Below, one piece after another: positions 15,975-25,062 of a stretch of DNA of 46,475 nucleotides. Below the pieces are notes generated by a model. It saw only the letters and a program-made list of their open reading frames with translations, had not been told where the DNA came from and did not search any database. The position numbers and the translations under genes are program-made. Positions within the stretch are counted from its first letter, which is position 1. Each line of letters begins with the position of its first letter. Origin of the DNA: Candidatus Cloacimonadota bacterium (GTDB lineage: Bacteria; Cloacimonadota; Cloacimonadia; JGIOTU-2); the NCBI GenBank assembly GCA_030611765.1, contig JAUWPE010000004.1, forward strand, positions 1 to 46,475, written 5' to 3'.

Positions 15975-16084
15975 CGCTTAAATAAAAAATATTTTGGGCG
16001 GAGTTAATCTGTTCAGTAAAAAGAAAAATTTAGACAATAGTATTTATAAAGCTATTTTAATATAAAGGAATAAATTATAAAATT

Positions 16085-17356
16085 ATGCAATTTAAAGATC
16101 TAAAAATTATTGAGCCAATCTTAAAAGCTCTAAAAGAAGTAAATTATACAGAGCCAACATCAATACAGGAAAAAGCGATTCCGCTCATTCTAAAAAGAAA
16201 TGATGTATTAGGTAGTGCTCAAACCGGGACAGGTAAAACAGCGGCTTTTGCCATTCCCATTCTGCAGCACCTCTTTCACGACCGTCAGCAGAATGACAAC
16301 CCGCGCAAAATTAAGTCGCTCATCATCACTCCTACCCGCGAATTGGCGATTCAAATTGGTATCAGTTTTGCGGTTTATGGAAAATTCACAGGAATCAAAA
16401 ACACTGTTGTTTTCGGTGGTGTGAAGCAGGGTGCACAAACGGATGCCCGTCGCAAAGGTGTCGATGTTCTCGTGGCTACGCCTGGAAGACTTCTGGATTT
16501 GATAGATCAGGGTTTCATCAGCTTGAATGCTATCGAATATTTTGTATTGGACGAAACTGACAGGATGCTCGACATGGGTTTCATCAACGACATTCGAAAG
16601 ATCATCGCCAAATTACCAGCAAAACGTCAGTCTTTGTTTTTTTCAGCGACAATGCCGGAAAGCATTGTAAAACTTTCGAGGAAAATTTTGATAAATCCAA
16701 CGAAAGTCGACGTAAGTCCGATTTCATCTACTGCTGAAACTATCCGGCAATATCTGTATTATACCAACAGAATAAACAAGAAAGATTTGCTGCTTCATAT
16801 ACTTAAGGATCAAAATATCGATCAGGTATTGTTATTTTCCAGGACAAAACACGGGGCTGACAAAATAGCTCGTAACCTGAAAAAACATAAGATCAAATCG
16901 GCAGCTATACATGGTGATAAAGCCCAAAATAACCGGCAAAAAGTCCTGGCGCAATTTAAAGCCGGAGAAACCAGGGTGTTGGTGGCAACGGATATTGCAG
17001 CCAGGGTGATCGACATAGACAAACTAAAATATGTCATCAATTATGATATACCGAATGTAGCCGAAACATACGTCCACAGGATAGGTAGATCCGGTAGAGC
17101 AGGGGAAGAAGGAAATGCTATATCCCTTTGCGAACCTGAAGAAAATGCTTATATCAGAGACATTGAAAAATTGATAAACCTGAAAATAAAACGTGTTAAA
17201 GAAAACCCTTTTCCGCAAACAGATAAGCCGATGACAGAAAAGGAAAAAAAGGAATGGGAAAAAGAGAAACAGCGAAGAAAACAAGAATTCTTTGCTGCAA
17301 AAAACAGCAAACAAAATAGAACAAATTTATCAAAGTTTTCCAAGAAAAATAAATAG
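16085..17356 (+). CDS. cassette 3: DEAD-box-family RNA helicase (RhlE-like) with altered motifs
   Basis: A 423-residue helicase of the RhlE group. The Q motif is FKDLKIIEPILKAL..., motif I is SAQTGTGKTAA (residues about 44-54), and PTREL, TPGR, SAT (motif III) and YVHRIGRSGRAG (motif VI) are intact. A basic tail follows. Two conserved positions are changed: motif II reads DETD rather than DEAD, and motif V reads TDIAARVIDI where nearly all relatives have ARG(I/L)DI. Asp and Glu of motif II remain, so ATP hydrolysis may survive, but the lost Gly in motif V may weaken RNA coupling. It is one of the larger genes to lie between attC-like sites and is on the plus strand like the other cassettes. 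Upstream RBS is weak (AAAGGAA at 16066). Confidence 0.9.
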   Translation: MQFKDLKIIEPILKALKEVNYTEPTSIQEKAIPLILKRNDVLGSAQTGTGKTAAFAIPILQHLFHDRQQNDNPRKIKSLIITPTRELAIQIGISFAVYGKFTGIKNTVVFGGVKQGAQTDARRKGVDVLVATPGRLLDLIDQGFISLNAIEYFVLDETDRMLDMGFINDIRKIIAKLPAKRQSLFFSATMPESIVKLSRKILINPTKVDVSPISSTAETIRQYLYYTNRINKKDLLLHILKDQNIDQVLLFSRTKHGADKIARNLKKHKIKSAAIHGDKAQNNRQKVLAQFKAGETRVLVATDIAARVIDIDKLKYVINYDIPNVAETYVHRIGRSGRAGEEGNAISLCEPEENAYIRDIEKLINLKIKRVKENPFPQTDKPMTEKEKKEWEKEKQRRKQEFFAAKNSKQNRTNLSKFSKKNK

Positions 17357-17401
17357 GACTTATGATGGGTAGTACCGGTTCGAAAATGAGTACAATTAAT
17401 A

Positions 17402-17512
17402 AACAAAAACGCGTGCGGGTCACCTGTAGTATAGTTAATCCGGGCACGCTTATTAGCAATTTAAAGTTTACTGGCCTATTTGTTTTTGTCATGCTATCGC
17501 CAGCGTTATGTT
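17402..17512 (+). other. attC-like recombination site C
   Basis: The outer arms AACAAAAACGC and GCGTTATGTT pair over about ten bases with one bulge. The inner hairpin is GCGTGCGG/CCGGGCACGC with a bulge. The right core is GTTATGT, identical to site A. The left core is not canonical. It lies between the helicase stop and the flavoprotein start. Confidence 0.5.
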
Positions 17513-17525
17513 ATGAGGTATTAAG

Positions 17526-18740
17526 GTGCAAATTGCAATAGTTGGAGGTGGAGCGGCCGGTTTCTTTTCGGCAATTACAGCAAAAGAAAATTATCCTGAT
17601 GCCAAAGTTGTCATTTTTGAAAAATCAAAAAAACTCTTGGCAAAGGTTAAAATATCGGGTGGAGGAAGGTGTAATATTACCAACGTTTGCACATCCATAA
17701 AAGAACTATCCGAAGCTTATCCCAGAGGAGAAAAAGCGTTGAAAAAAGCGTTTCGAATCTTTAATACCACACATGCTATGCAGTGGTTTGAGTCCAGGGG
17801 CGTTCCCCTGGTAATTCAGGATGACAATTGTGTTTTTCCTGCATCTCAAAATTCACAAAGTATAATTGATTGTTTTTTAAAACAAACGAAAAAATTAAGA
17901 ATTGAAATTGAAGTTGGGAGAGGAATAAAAGCCATTAAACAGATCGGCGACAAGTTGGAATTGGAATTTATTGAAGGGGATGTTCCATTGAGAACTTTTG
18001 ACAAAGTAATTGTTGCAACAGGCGGCTCTCCGAAAAGAAAGGGGTTGGAATGGCTTGAAAAATTAAATCACAAGATCGAAGATCCTGTTCCTTCATTATT
18101 CACATTCAATATGCCTGCTGAATCGGTTACCGAGTTGATGGGAGTCACGGTAGAAAAAACTTTAGTGAGCATACAAGGAACAAAGCTTAGATACGAAGGT
18201 CCCCTGCTAATTACTCATTGGGGAATGAGCGGTCCGGCGATCTTGAAATTATCGGCTTTTGGAGCGAGATTATTGAGTGAAAAAAGTTATGAATTTAAGA
18301 TTCAGGTGAATTGGGTTAATGTGATTAATAATGATGCTGTTATGGATAAGTTGAAAAGCATTGTTAATGAGCATTCAAATAAAATTTTGTCAAACATAAG
18401 ACCATATTTTTTGCCTGAAAGATTATGGCGTTATTTGCTTGATAAAAGTGATTTTTCAGCAATGAAAACATGGGGGGAGCTCGGAAAGAAGGGGATGAAT
18501 AAATTGGTGAATGTGTTAACCAATGATGTTTATTTTGTGAAAGGGAAAACATCATTTAAAGAAGAGTTTGTTACTTGTGGTGGTGTTAGTCTGGAAAGTA
18601 TCGATTTTAAAACTATGCAAAGCAAGGTGTGCAAAAACCTATATTTTGCAGGCGAAATAATGGACATTGACGGAATTACCGGAGGTTATAATTTTCAAGC
18701 CGCCTGGACAACAGCATTTATAGCAGGTAAACTGAATTAA
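17526..18740 (+). CDS. cassette 4: HI0933-family FAD-dependent oxidoreductase
   Basis: A 404-residue flavoprotein of the HI0933/YhiN family (NAD(P)/FAD-dependent oxidoreductase of unknown substrate). The start is GTG, with GAGGT 8 to 10 nt upstream. An N-terminal Rossmann motif IAIVGGGAAGFFSAI (residues 3-17) is followed by ISGGGRCNITN (about 47), VIVATGGSPKRKG (second FAD contact), LITHWGMSGPAIL, and the C-terminal NLYFAGEIMDIDGITGGYNFQAAWTTA. All family motifs are intact. It is the last gene of the plus-strand block and ends 43 nt before a possible fourth attC-like site. Confidence 0.88.
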   Translation: MQIAIVGGGAAGFFSAITAKENYPDAKVVIFEKSKKLLAKVKISGGGRCNITNVCTSIKELSEAYPRGEKALKKAFRIFNTTHAMQWFESRGVPLVIQDDNCVFPASQNSQSIIDCFLKQTKKLRIEIEVGRGIKAIKQIGDKLELEFIEGDVPLRTFDKVIVATGGSPKRKGLEWLEKLNHKIEDPVPSLFTFNMPAESVTELMGVTVEKTLVSIQGTKLRYEGPLLITHWGMSGPAILKLSAFGARLLSEKSYEFKIQVNWVNVINNDAVMDKLKSIVNEHSNKILSNIRPYFLPERLWRYLLDKSDFSAMKTWGELGKKGMNKLVNVLTNDVYFVKGKTSFKEEFVTCGGVSLESIDFKTMQSKVCKNLYFAGEIMDIDGITGGYNFQAAWTTAFIAGKLN

Positions 18741-18783
18741 CTTAATTTGGATAAGCCAAAACCAGAAATTTTCAACGAACAAA

Positions 18784-18913
18784 ATCTAACAATAAAAAGT
18801 TCATTGTTGTGAGTGTTTGTGAGTTGCTTTAAAATTTTCCGCCAAAAATTACATCCAATTTATTGATAAGATACTAATACTTAAGGATCAATTGCCCCAA
18901 TTGACCGTTATTT
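18784..18913 (+). other. possible attC-like site D (right boundary of array)
   Basis: The left core ATCTAAC (as in site A) and right core GTTATTT are 130 nt apart, with AGTTCATTG near the left and CAATTGACC near the right pairing with one extra base. This fits a long attC, but the region is rich in other hairpins (TCAATTG-ccc-CAATTGA at 18888-18904), so chance is possible. Confidence 0.35.
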
Positions 18914-19310
18914 GAGACAATCTATCACTTCTGAAATCTCAAATCGGTGTTCTTCAATCTTCAATCAAAATTATTGTAATGAGAAAGGTTGCTTCAGCAT
19001 AGTTGCCTTCATGGAGTGGTCCATGACGACTCAGTAATTATTAAAGGAGCAAACTAGTGATAAGTCAATAGTTAAATGACGTAAATTGAATTTTAACAAA
19101 GTTTGAAACCTCATCCCCCGGTGAAATATTCAGCAAGCTGATTTCACGGGGTAAACTAACCTTCTCCTATCTGAGTAGAAGGCAATATAAGGAATGTCAA
19201 AATTCAATTACCACTTCCAATCGAAGCTTGACATGACACTGGTAATTGTAACTCAACATTCCGACCTGTTAAGGTGGAGCGAAACGTAGACTAATGTTGA
19301 GTACACAAGA
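18914..19310. other. hairpin-rich non-coding region
   Basis: No ORF is supported. Successive inverted repeats are CATGGA/TCCATG (19010-19025), CCCCGGTGAAAT/ATTTCACGGGG (19116-19151), CCTTCT/AGAAGG (19160-19182), CAATTACC/GGTAATTG (19205-19248) and ACTCAACATT/AATGTTGAGT (19251-19302). The gap lies between convergent genes, so it is probably a mosaic of repeat elements or terminators rather than promoter DNA. Confidence 0.6.
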
Positions 19311-19398
19311 TTTGAATCTTGCGTTACAGTACTAAAGAACCAATTTTTTTATAATTTTTTTGTTATAGTTCTTCGGTGTATTGAATTGTTTTATCCTC

Positions 19399-19553
19399 GT
19401 TCCTAAACCCCTGTTGGGGAACGATCTTTATTTATATCTACTTTGCGTTCCCAAAGAAGGAACAGTTAAATTTGCCCGCCCTGTGTAATTGCTTTGCACC
19501 ACTTCGTGGATTACACAGGGCAAGCATTTAACGTCCTAAAGCTTTGGGAACGA
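19399..19553. repeat. REP copy plus nested long palindrome
   Basis: An imperfect REP palindrome (GTTCCTAAAC..GTTGGGGAAC, 19399-19422) is followed by a structure of about 107 nt: outer arms TTCCCAAAG/CTTTGGGAAC, next GTTAAATTTGC/GCATTTAAC, a perfect 12-bp stem GCCCTGTGTAAT/ATTACACAGGGC (19478-19521), and CCAC-ttc-GTGG at the tip. It sits 10 nt past the stop of the VCBS/ASPIC gene and could serve as its 3' hairpin. Confidence 0.75.
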
Positions 19554-19563
19554 GAGATTGTAA

Positions 19564-22083
19564 TTATTTGGAATAACGAATCGTAACTGTCTGATTTATT
19601 TTCTGTTCTTGTAGCTTTTGCTCAGTGCCATCAAGAAAGGATACTTTTACAGACACATTCTCATTTGACGGAAATCCAAAATACTGTGTCATGCTATGCT
19701 GATTTGTCGTTCCCTTTCCACCCTCGATCTCTCGGATCTGCTTCATGTCATTTTGAATTACTTCTATGCGGGTTCCGATAAGAGGAGTCGTGCCGTTTTT
19801 ATCAACAACTTTCACCTTAAGCCAATTATCCGGAGTACTCTCATTTCTAAACAGATGAATTCCCTCACTGCTGCATACGAGCAGATCAATATCTCCATCA
19901 TTGTCATAATCCGAGAATGCGGCTCCCCATGAGTTGAAGGTGCGCACTCCAGCGAGATACGTTATATCCGTAAAAGTCTTATCTCTATTATTGAGATAGA
20001 GATAACTCCTCCTATTTGGATAGATAGAGGTGATGAATAGATCGAGATAACCATCGCCGTTCACATCACCCCAGGATGGATCGCTGTGGCATTCATCATA
20101 AGTAATTCCTGCAGATTCTCTAATATCGTAGAATTTATTTTTTTTCATATCATTCACAAAGAGCTGTATCATATCGGAAAATTTAATATATCTTGGGTGA
20201 GCAAGATTTGCACAGATCAAGTCCATATCTCCATCGTTATCAAAATCACCCCACTCACTGCCAATTGTATGACCATACCAGCCATTGTCGTATTTTCCTT
20301 CAACGCCAACTTTTTCAGCCACATTTTCAAATTCCCTACCCTTCAAGTTTTTCCAAAGAAAATTCTTATCCAACCGATAGTTTGAAACAAATATATCAAG
20401 AAATCCATCATTATTATAATCTCCCCAGTTCACCCCTCTTCCTGCCTGGTCTTCTTCATAAGGAGGGATGATATTGTAGGAAAACGTAACATTGGTAAAA
20501 GTTCCGTTCCTATTATTCAAGAAAAGGAAGTCCGGTTCTTTGTCATATTCTCCCCCATGCTCATAGTTAGCAATATACAGATCGGGATAAAGGTCGCCAT
20601 TTACGTCGCCCCATCCGGCACCTTCAGTTTGGAGCGTATCAGAGATTGGAGAGAGTGATGTAATATCTTCAAACGTGCCATCCCCTTTATTTTTCCATAA
20701 TCTATCCTCTCTCTCATGCGAGGATGAAGTAGAAAAAATATCGAGAAACCCGTCCCGATCAATATCAGCCCAGAGACCTCCGTTTGTTCTGCTTTCAGAA
20801 ATACCTGCATTCTTACTTACATCAGTAAAAGTCCCATCAGTATTATTTCTCAGCAGCACATTTCCATTTAAAAGGATATCATCAAAACCGTCATTATTAT
20901 AATCGCCCCAGGCAATACGGCTATTCTTATAGGAATCTAAACCGGCTTGTTCGGTTACATCTGTAAAAAGAGGTCCATTGTATTTTGCCCACACGTTCAC
21001 GAACTGACGAAATGCCTTACCACCATCAGACAGGTCATCATATAATTCATACAACAGGGAATCAGCTTGGGCAGTCCACTTGTTACGTTCATCACCCATA
21101 ATAACTGCTTGTAACAAATGATCAAAAGCCGCTGCATCCTGCTCGGTAGTCATCTCGATCTTTCCCATAAGATAAAAATGCTGCGCCAACAACTGGTCTT
21201 CTGGGATTTCGTTCAAAACTTTTAGGGCTTCATCATATTTGTTCTGCTCAAAAATAAGCTCTGCAAGAGTAAATCGATATGTCGCCAACTGCTCAATGCG
21301 GGATTTGTCGCCATAGAAATAATAACTATTTTCCCATTCAGCATTATTAAGCGAATCGATCATTACTTTCATTTTATCTTCATATTCAGATAGCTTCTGC
21401 TTCTTATCCAAATAATAGCGAGCTACAGTATTGAGCATTTTGGGATTATTTGAGTATCTCAGCTCAACAGCTATCAAGGTTGAATCCATTTTTTTTTCAA
21501 CTTCTAAGTTGTCATACGAGTAGAGCAAATACCGCCATGCGAGAGGAGTCCATTTATTATCAGGATATATTATAAGGAATTCTTCCAATTCCTTGGCACG
21601 AGCAGAGTCATCTCTCATGACCGCATAGTCAAAGACCTGCTCCTGTGCATTATCGGTTGTAACTGAACAGTTTGGATAATTTTGGATCAAGGTATCGAGT
21701 ATTGAAACTGCTGAAGAGTCTTCAAGAGTTTTCATAAACAGATATTTAACTTGCATTGAAAGACTATCCTGTAACAAGTTTTTATCAATATAAGCCAGAT
21801 ATTTTTCTTTATCTTTTGTTATGTCATCAGGAAATATATCAGCAACATTATAGAAGAAAAATAATTTCTCATACCCTATCATGCGAGAGGGATTATTCTG
21901 AATATATTTATCTATACTTTTCTTTGCATTATTAAATTGATGAGTACGAATCAATTCATCAATACTATTAAGATCTTTATGAAGTGCCGCTTCTCTAAAT
22001 TGAGGGTCTTCAGTTTTGTGGAAAAAAACACTTGAACAACCAAGAAATAGAAGTATTGCACCAATCAGAAAAATATTTTTCAT
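19564..22083 (-). CDS. lipoprotein with TPR-like N-terminus, VCBS/FG-GAP propeller and ASPIC/UnbV tail
   Basis: An 839-residue predicted lipoprotein. The start at 22083 (MKNIFLIGAILLFLGCSS, lipobox FLGC) is 5 nt after the upstream stop, so translation is coupled; the track start at 22155 lies inside the preceding gene. Residues about 30-370 are helical with TPR-like pairs. Residues about 380-740 hold roughly seven VCBS/FG-GAP repeats with Ca-binding GDYNNDGFDD/DxDGDxD loops, a predicted beta-propeller. The final 90 residues are an ASPIC/UnbV domain (LIGTRIEVIQ...REIEGGKGTTNQHS...F.FG). The role is probably a surface-exposed binding protein. It closes the purN-mtaB-mla-barrel gene run. Confidence 0.85.
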   Translation of the reverse strand: MKNIFLIGAILLFLGCSSVFFHKTEDPQFREAALHKDLNSIDELIRTHQFNNAKKSIDKYIQNNPSRMIGYEKLFFFYNVADIFPDDITKDKEKYLAYIDKNLLQDSLSMQVKYLFMKTLEDSSAVSILDTLIQNYPNCSVTTDNAQEQVFDYAVMRDDSARAKELEEFLIIYPDNKWTPLAWRYLLYSYDNLEVEKKMDSTLIAVELRYSNNPKMLNTVARYYLDKKQKLSEYEDKMKVMIDSLNNAEWENSYYFYGDKSRIEQLATYRFTLAELIFEQNKYDEALKVLNEIPEDQLLAQHFYLMGKIEMTTEQDAAAFDHLLQAVIMGDERNKWTAQADSLLYELYDDLSDGGKAFRQFVNVWAKYNGPLFTDVTEQAGLDSYKNSRIAWGDYNNDGFDDILLNGNVLLRNNTDGTFTDVSKNAGISESRTNGGLWADIDRDGFLDIFSTSSSHEREDRLWKNKGDGTFEDITSLSPISDTLQTEGAGWGDVNGDLYPDLYIANYEHGGEYDKEPDFLFLNNRNGTFTNVTFSYNIIPPYEEDQAGRGVNWGDYNNDGFLDIFVSNYRLDKNFLWKNLKGREFENVAEKVGVEGKYDNGWYGHTIGSEWGDFDNDGDMDLICANLAHPRYIKFSDMIQLFVNDMKKNKFYDIRESAGITYDECHSDPSWGDVNGDGYLDLFITSIYPNRRSYLYLNNRDKTFTDITYLAGVRTFNSWGAAFSDYDNDGDIDLLVCSSEGIHLFRNESTPDNWLKVKVVDKNGTTPLIGTRIEVIQNDMKQIREIEGGKGTTNQHSMTQYFGFPSNENVSVKVSFLDGTEQKLQEQKINQTVTIRYSK

Positions 22084-22088
22084 GAGTT

Positions 22089-25049
22089 CTAAAATTCTGC
22101 ATTGAGGGAGAAATAAAACGAAGGTTCTGACTCGAATCCTTTTGTACTTTTCCATGCCCAGTCAAACTTTAGAATAAAGTAACCAAGGTTCATTCGTGTG
22201 CCGATTCCATATCCAATCTTTATAGGATTATCATGAGTGTTTTTAAACTCATCGTAATTATTCCACACCTTTCCTACATCTGCAAAGATCGCACCTCTTA
22301 TGCTTCTCACCCAGATCGGTAACGGAAAGCCAATTTTGAGTTCTTCAATAAAAGGATATCGGAACTCTACACTGCCGATCGCAATGTTGTTTCCAAGATA
22401 TTCGTTATCCAGATAACCGCGAAGATTATAATATCCTCCCATTATGAAATCCTGCTTATCCAGACCGGTACTGAAGCCCAAATTCAGCATTCCTGCAAGC
22501 TGGTAATTACGACTGAAGGCGATATATTTTCGGAAGTCGCCATAGATATTCAAATAGTCATTATTTGACCCAAAACTTTTCTGAACACCTGCCTGTAATC
22601 TCGATCCTTTTATTGGTCCTGTAATTCCCCACAATGCAGTATCGTGAGTGTAAAACAGTGAAGGAGCATAAACCCAGGCATCTCTTGTGTATTTATCCTC
22701 GATGTGCCATTCGTTGTTGTACCAACTATACCATTCAATTTTGTTGTAGAACAGACTATTATAGAGATCGAAGCGATTGAATTTATCAAGCGGGTAGCTG
22801 ACGAGCGTACTCACACCGGTGCTTCTATCCTTCTTCATGCCGTCATAAATAAATCCATGATCGCCGATCCAGTAATTGAAATAGTAGTAGTCATCGACAA
22901 GATTAAAAATGCCGGCGCCATAATCAATGCGTTTCTTGATATAGTAATAGTTCAGAATGATATTGCTTTCAGATAATGATTTATTTACATCTGACATAAT
23001 ATCAATATGATGATCCCCGAGAATGTCGCTTAGGGCGACATATATCTGGGCTGAAACACCATAACCAGTTGAATAAGCAAGACCTCCAAACAAAAAATCG
23101 GGAGTGAATTTGAGTTTGTAATCCTCAACTTCGGGCTCTTTATCCTCCTTATAATCCGGTTTGTTTTCCAGCGTATCTTTCATAAAGAAATAATCGCTGT
23201 CAAAACGCGATTTCTTTGTGATCAGTTTTTCTCTAAGACGATAGAACCTTTTAAATTCCGTTAAATGAAACACTTCATCAAAAGGATTTTCATTAACAGT
23301 CTGGGGTTCTTGATAGGCAATGTAATTGAGACTGTCGAGGGGATTGCTGTATAGATAAAGATCCCAACCCATTTTATAAAAACTTGAAAAGACCATCTCG
23401 GTATTATCTTCACTCACACATGGCGAGAAAGTACCGCTGAATATATTTGTCAATTGGGCAATGGCTTTTTCCTGAAAATCATAAACAAAGATATTAGAAA
23501 CACTGTCTCTATAGGCGCTATAAACAATATTCTGCTGATCTTTCGTCCAGATTGGATACTGGTGATCATAGGATGCATTTGTGATTGCAACAATCGTATC
23601 GGTCATCAGATCATAGGTGAAAATATTATAGTACAGATTTGAAAAAATGAGATGCTCATCCTCCTGCTGAAATGGTTCTTTTATAAATCTTTGGGATGAG
23701 AACACTATCTGTTTTCCGTCCGGTGACCAGCGTGGATAGCGGTCATCAAAACAGTCATCTGTCAATCGGGATACAGTCTTCGTTTTCAAGTCATAAATAT
23801 ATAGATCACTTTGTGCATCTTTAAGACCTACTAAGATTATTTTTCTGCCGTCAGGAGATACATCTATCTCAAAAATGCTGTTAAAATCAAGTGTGAACCT
23901 TTCAAGTTCTTTCCCATCTTTAACTCTCGCTATGACAATATCATCGCCTTTTGATGTTTTGGCGACAAAGGCAAAGCGCTCTCCATCAGAAAAATAGGAA
24001 AGTGAAGTTTTCAGAAAATGAAATCCTTCATATTTATTAGTATATCCACTTGTGATTATTTTCTTTGGTTTATACAATCCGAGGGTAGAGCGTTTGTATA
24101 TTCCGAGAGTGTAATCCTTATTTGAATAATAGAGAATTTGCGTTCCATCCGGTGAAAAGACAGGATCCCAATTTGCATTTGATTCCTTGGGATTATGTTT
24201 TGTAACCTGCTGATATTTGCTGTCTGGAAGTACATTTTTGTCTATGATGCTGCTGTACTTTTTGTATAAATAGTAACTCCACTGATCCTCAAGACTCTTC
24301 ATACTAAAGCCGAAAGTGCGATTGGCTGCCTCATCCACGCTTTTATATATTCTGAAATTATAGAGCAGTTCAATTATACTGTTAGAACCGAACATTTCTT
24401 CCAGAAAGAGCAAAAATGACTCACCTTCACGATAAGCATAATATCCGCCTACATATTCCAACGGAATGAGCTTATCATTTACAATAAGATCACGCAAATA
24501 CATCTCATTGCTTATAGAACCGTGTTCCGACGACCACTCCGGCAATCCTTCAGAGAACCAGAAAGGAAGCGAATAAAAGAGTCCGCTTGTAAAATTTGAA
24601 AAGCTCCCACCCTGCATAGTAAAATACATAAAAACATGACAGAGTTCGTGTACGACTGTAGTCTCAAATAGTTTATAATCTCCATCAAAGGGAACCACAA
24701 CACGATTCTTAATAAATTCAGTAAAACCGCCAACGCCTTCTTCAATTATTTGAAATAATATGTTCGTCTCTTCAAATTCATTATGAGAATTGTAGATGAG
24801 CACAGGAATTTTCTGTGGAAGAGATTGTTCGAACATTTCTTGAAATCTGTAATAGGCATTCTCAACGATCACTGTGGTGATCTGCCCTACAATATCGAGT
24901 CCGGTTTGATAGTATATATCGAAGTGTGTTGTCTTCATAACCGACCATTGCATGTCCGGAAGATTTGTCTTATTCTTTCCAAAATAAGTTGCATGTAAGG
25001 AGCTTGCAATTATCAGCATGACGATCAGTAAAAAAATGATTTTTTTCAT
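22089..25049 (-). CDS. gluzincin protease - TolB-like propeller - Omp85-type barrel fusion
   Basis: A 986-residue outer-membrane protein with a signal peptide (1-20, ..IIASSLHA). Residues 35-270 form a peptidase MA-like gluzincin: HELCH at 134-138 and WFSEGLPEW with the third ligand Glu at about 167. Residues about 280-600 hold PD40/TolB-like propeller blades (FSPDGTQILYYSN, VSPDGRKIILV, WSPDGKQIVFSS). From about 655 an Omp85/BamA-TamA surface-antigen barrel follows, with YYNLRGY and a final strand ending in aromatic F. Known proteins share parts of this architecture. Here all three sit in one chain within an operon carrying MCE and ABC genes, which suggests envelope maintenance (inference). 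Confidence 0.85.
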   Translation of the reverse strand: MKKIIFLLIVMLIIASSLHATYFGKNKTNLPDMQWSVMKTTHFDIYYQTGLDIVGQITTVIVENAYYRFQEMFEQSLPQKIPVLIYNSHNEFEETNILFQIIEEGVGGFTEFIKNRVVVPFDGDYKLFETTVVHELCHVFMYFTMQGGSFSNFTSGLFYSLPFWFSEGLPEWSSEHGSISNEMYLRDLIVNDKLIPLEYVGGYYAYREGESFLLFLEEMFGSNSIIELLYNFRIYKSVDEAANRTFGFSMKSLEDQWSYYLYKKYSSIIDKNVLPDSKYQQVTKHNPKESNANWDPVFSPDGTQILYYSNKDYTLGIYKRSTLGLYKPKKIITSGYTNKYEGFHFLKTSLSYFSDGERFAFVAKTSKGDDIVIARVKDGKELERFTLDFNSIFEIDVSPDGRKIILVGLKDAQSDLYIYDLKTKTVSRLTDDCFDDRYPRWSPDGKQIVFSSQRFIKEPFQQEDEHLIFSNLYYNIFTYDLMTDTIVAITNASYDHQYPIWTKDQQNIVYSAYRDSVSNIFVYDFQEKAIAQLTNIFSGTFSPCVSEDNTEMVFSSFYKMGWDLYLYSNPLDSLNYIAYQEPQTVNENPFDEVFHLTEFKRFYRLREKLITKKSRFDSDYFFMKDTLENKPDYKEDKEPEVEDYKLKFTPDFLFGGLAYSTGYGVSAQIYVALSDILGDHHIDIMSDVNKSLSESNIILNYYYIKKRIDYGAGIFNLVDDYYYFNYWIGDHGFIYDGMKKDRSTGVSTLVSYPLDKFNRFDLYNSLFYNKIEWYSWYNNEWHIEDKYTRDAWVYAPSLFYTHDTALWGITGPIKGSRLQAGVQKSFGSNNDYLNIYGDFRKYIAFSRNYQLAGMLNLGFSTGLDKQDFIMGGYYNLRGYLDNEYLGNNIAIGSVEFRYPFIEELKIGFPLPIWVRSIRGAIFADVGKVWNNYDEFKNTHDNPIKIGYGIGTRMNLGYFILKFDWAWKSTKGFESEPSFYFSLNAEF

Positions 25050-25062
25050 AGTAAATCCTTAA

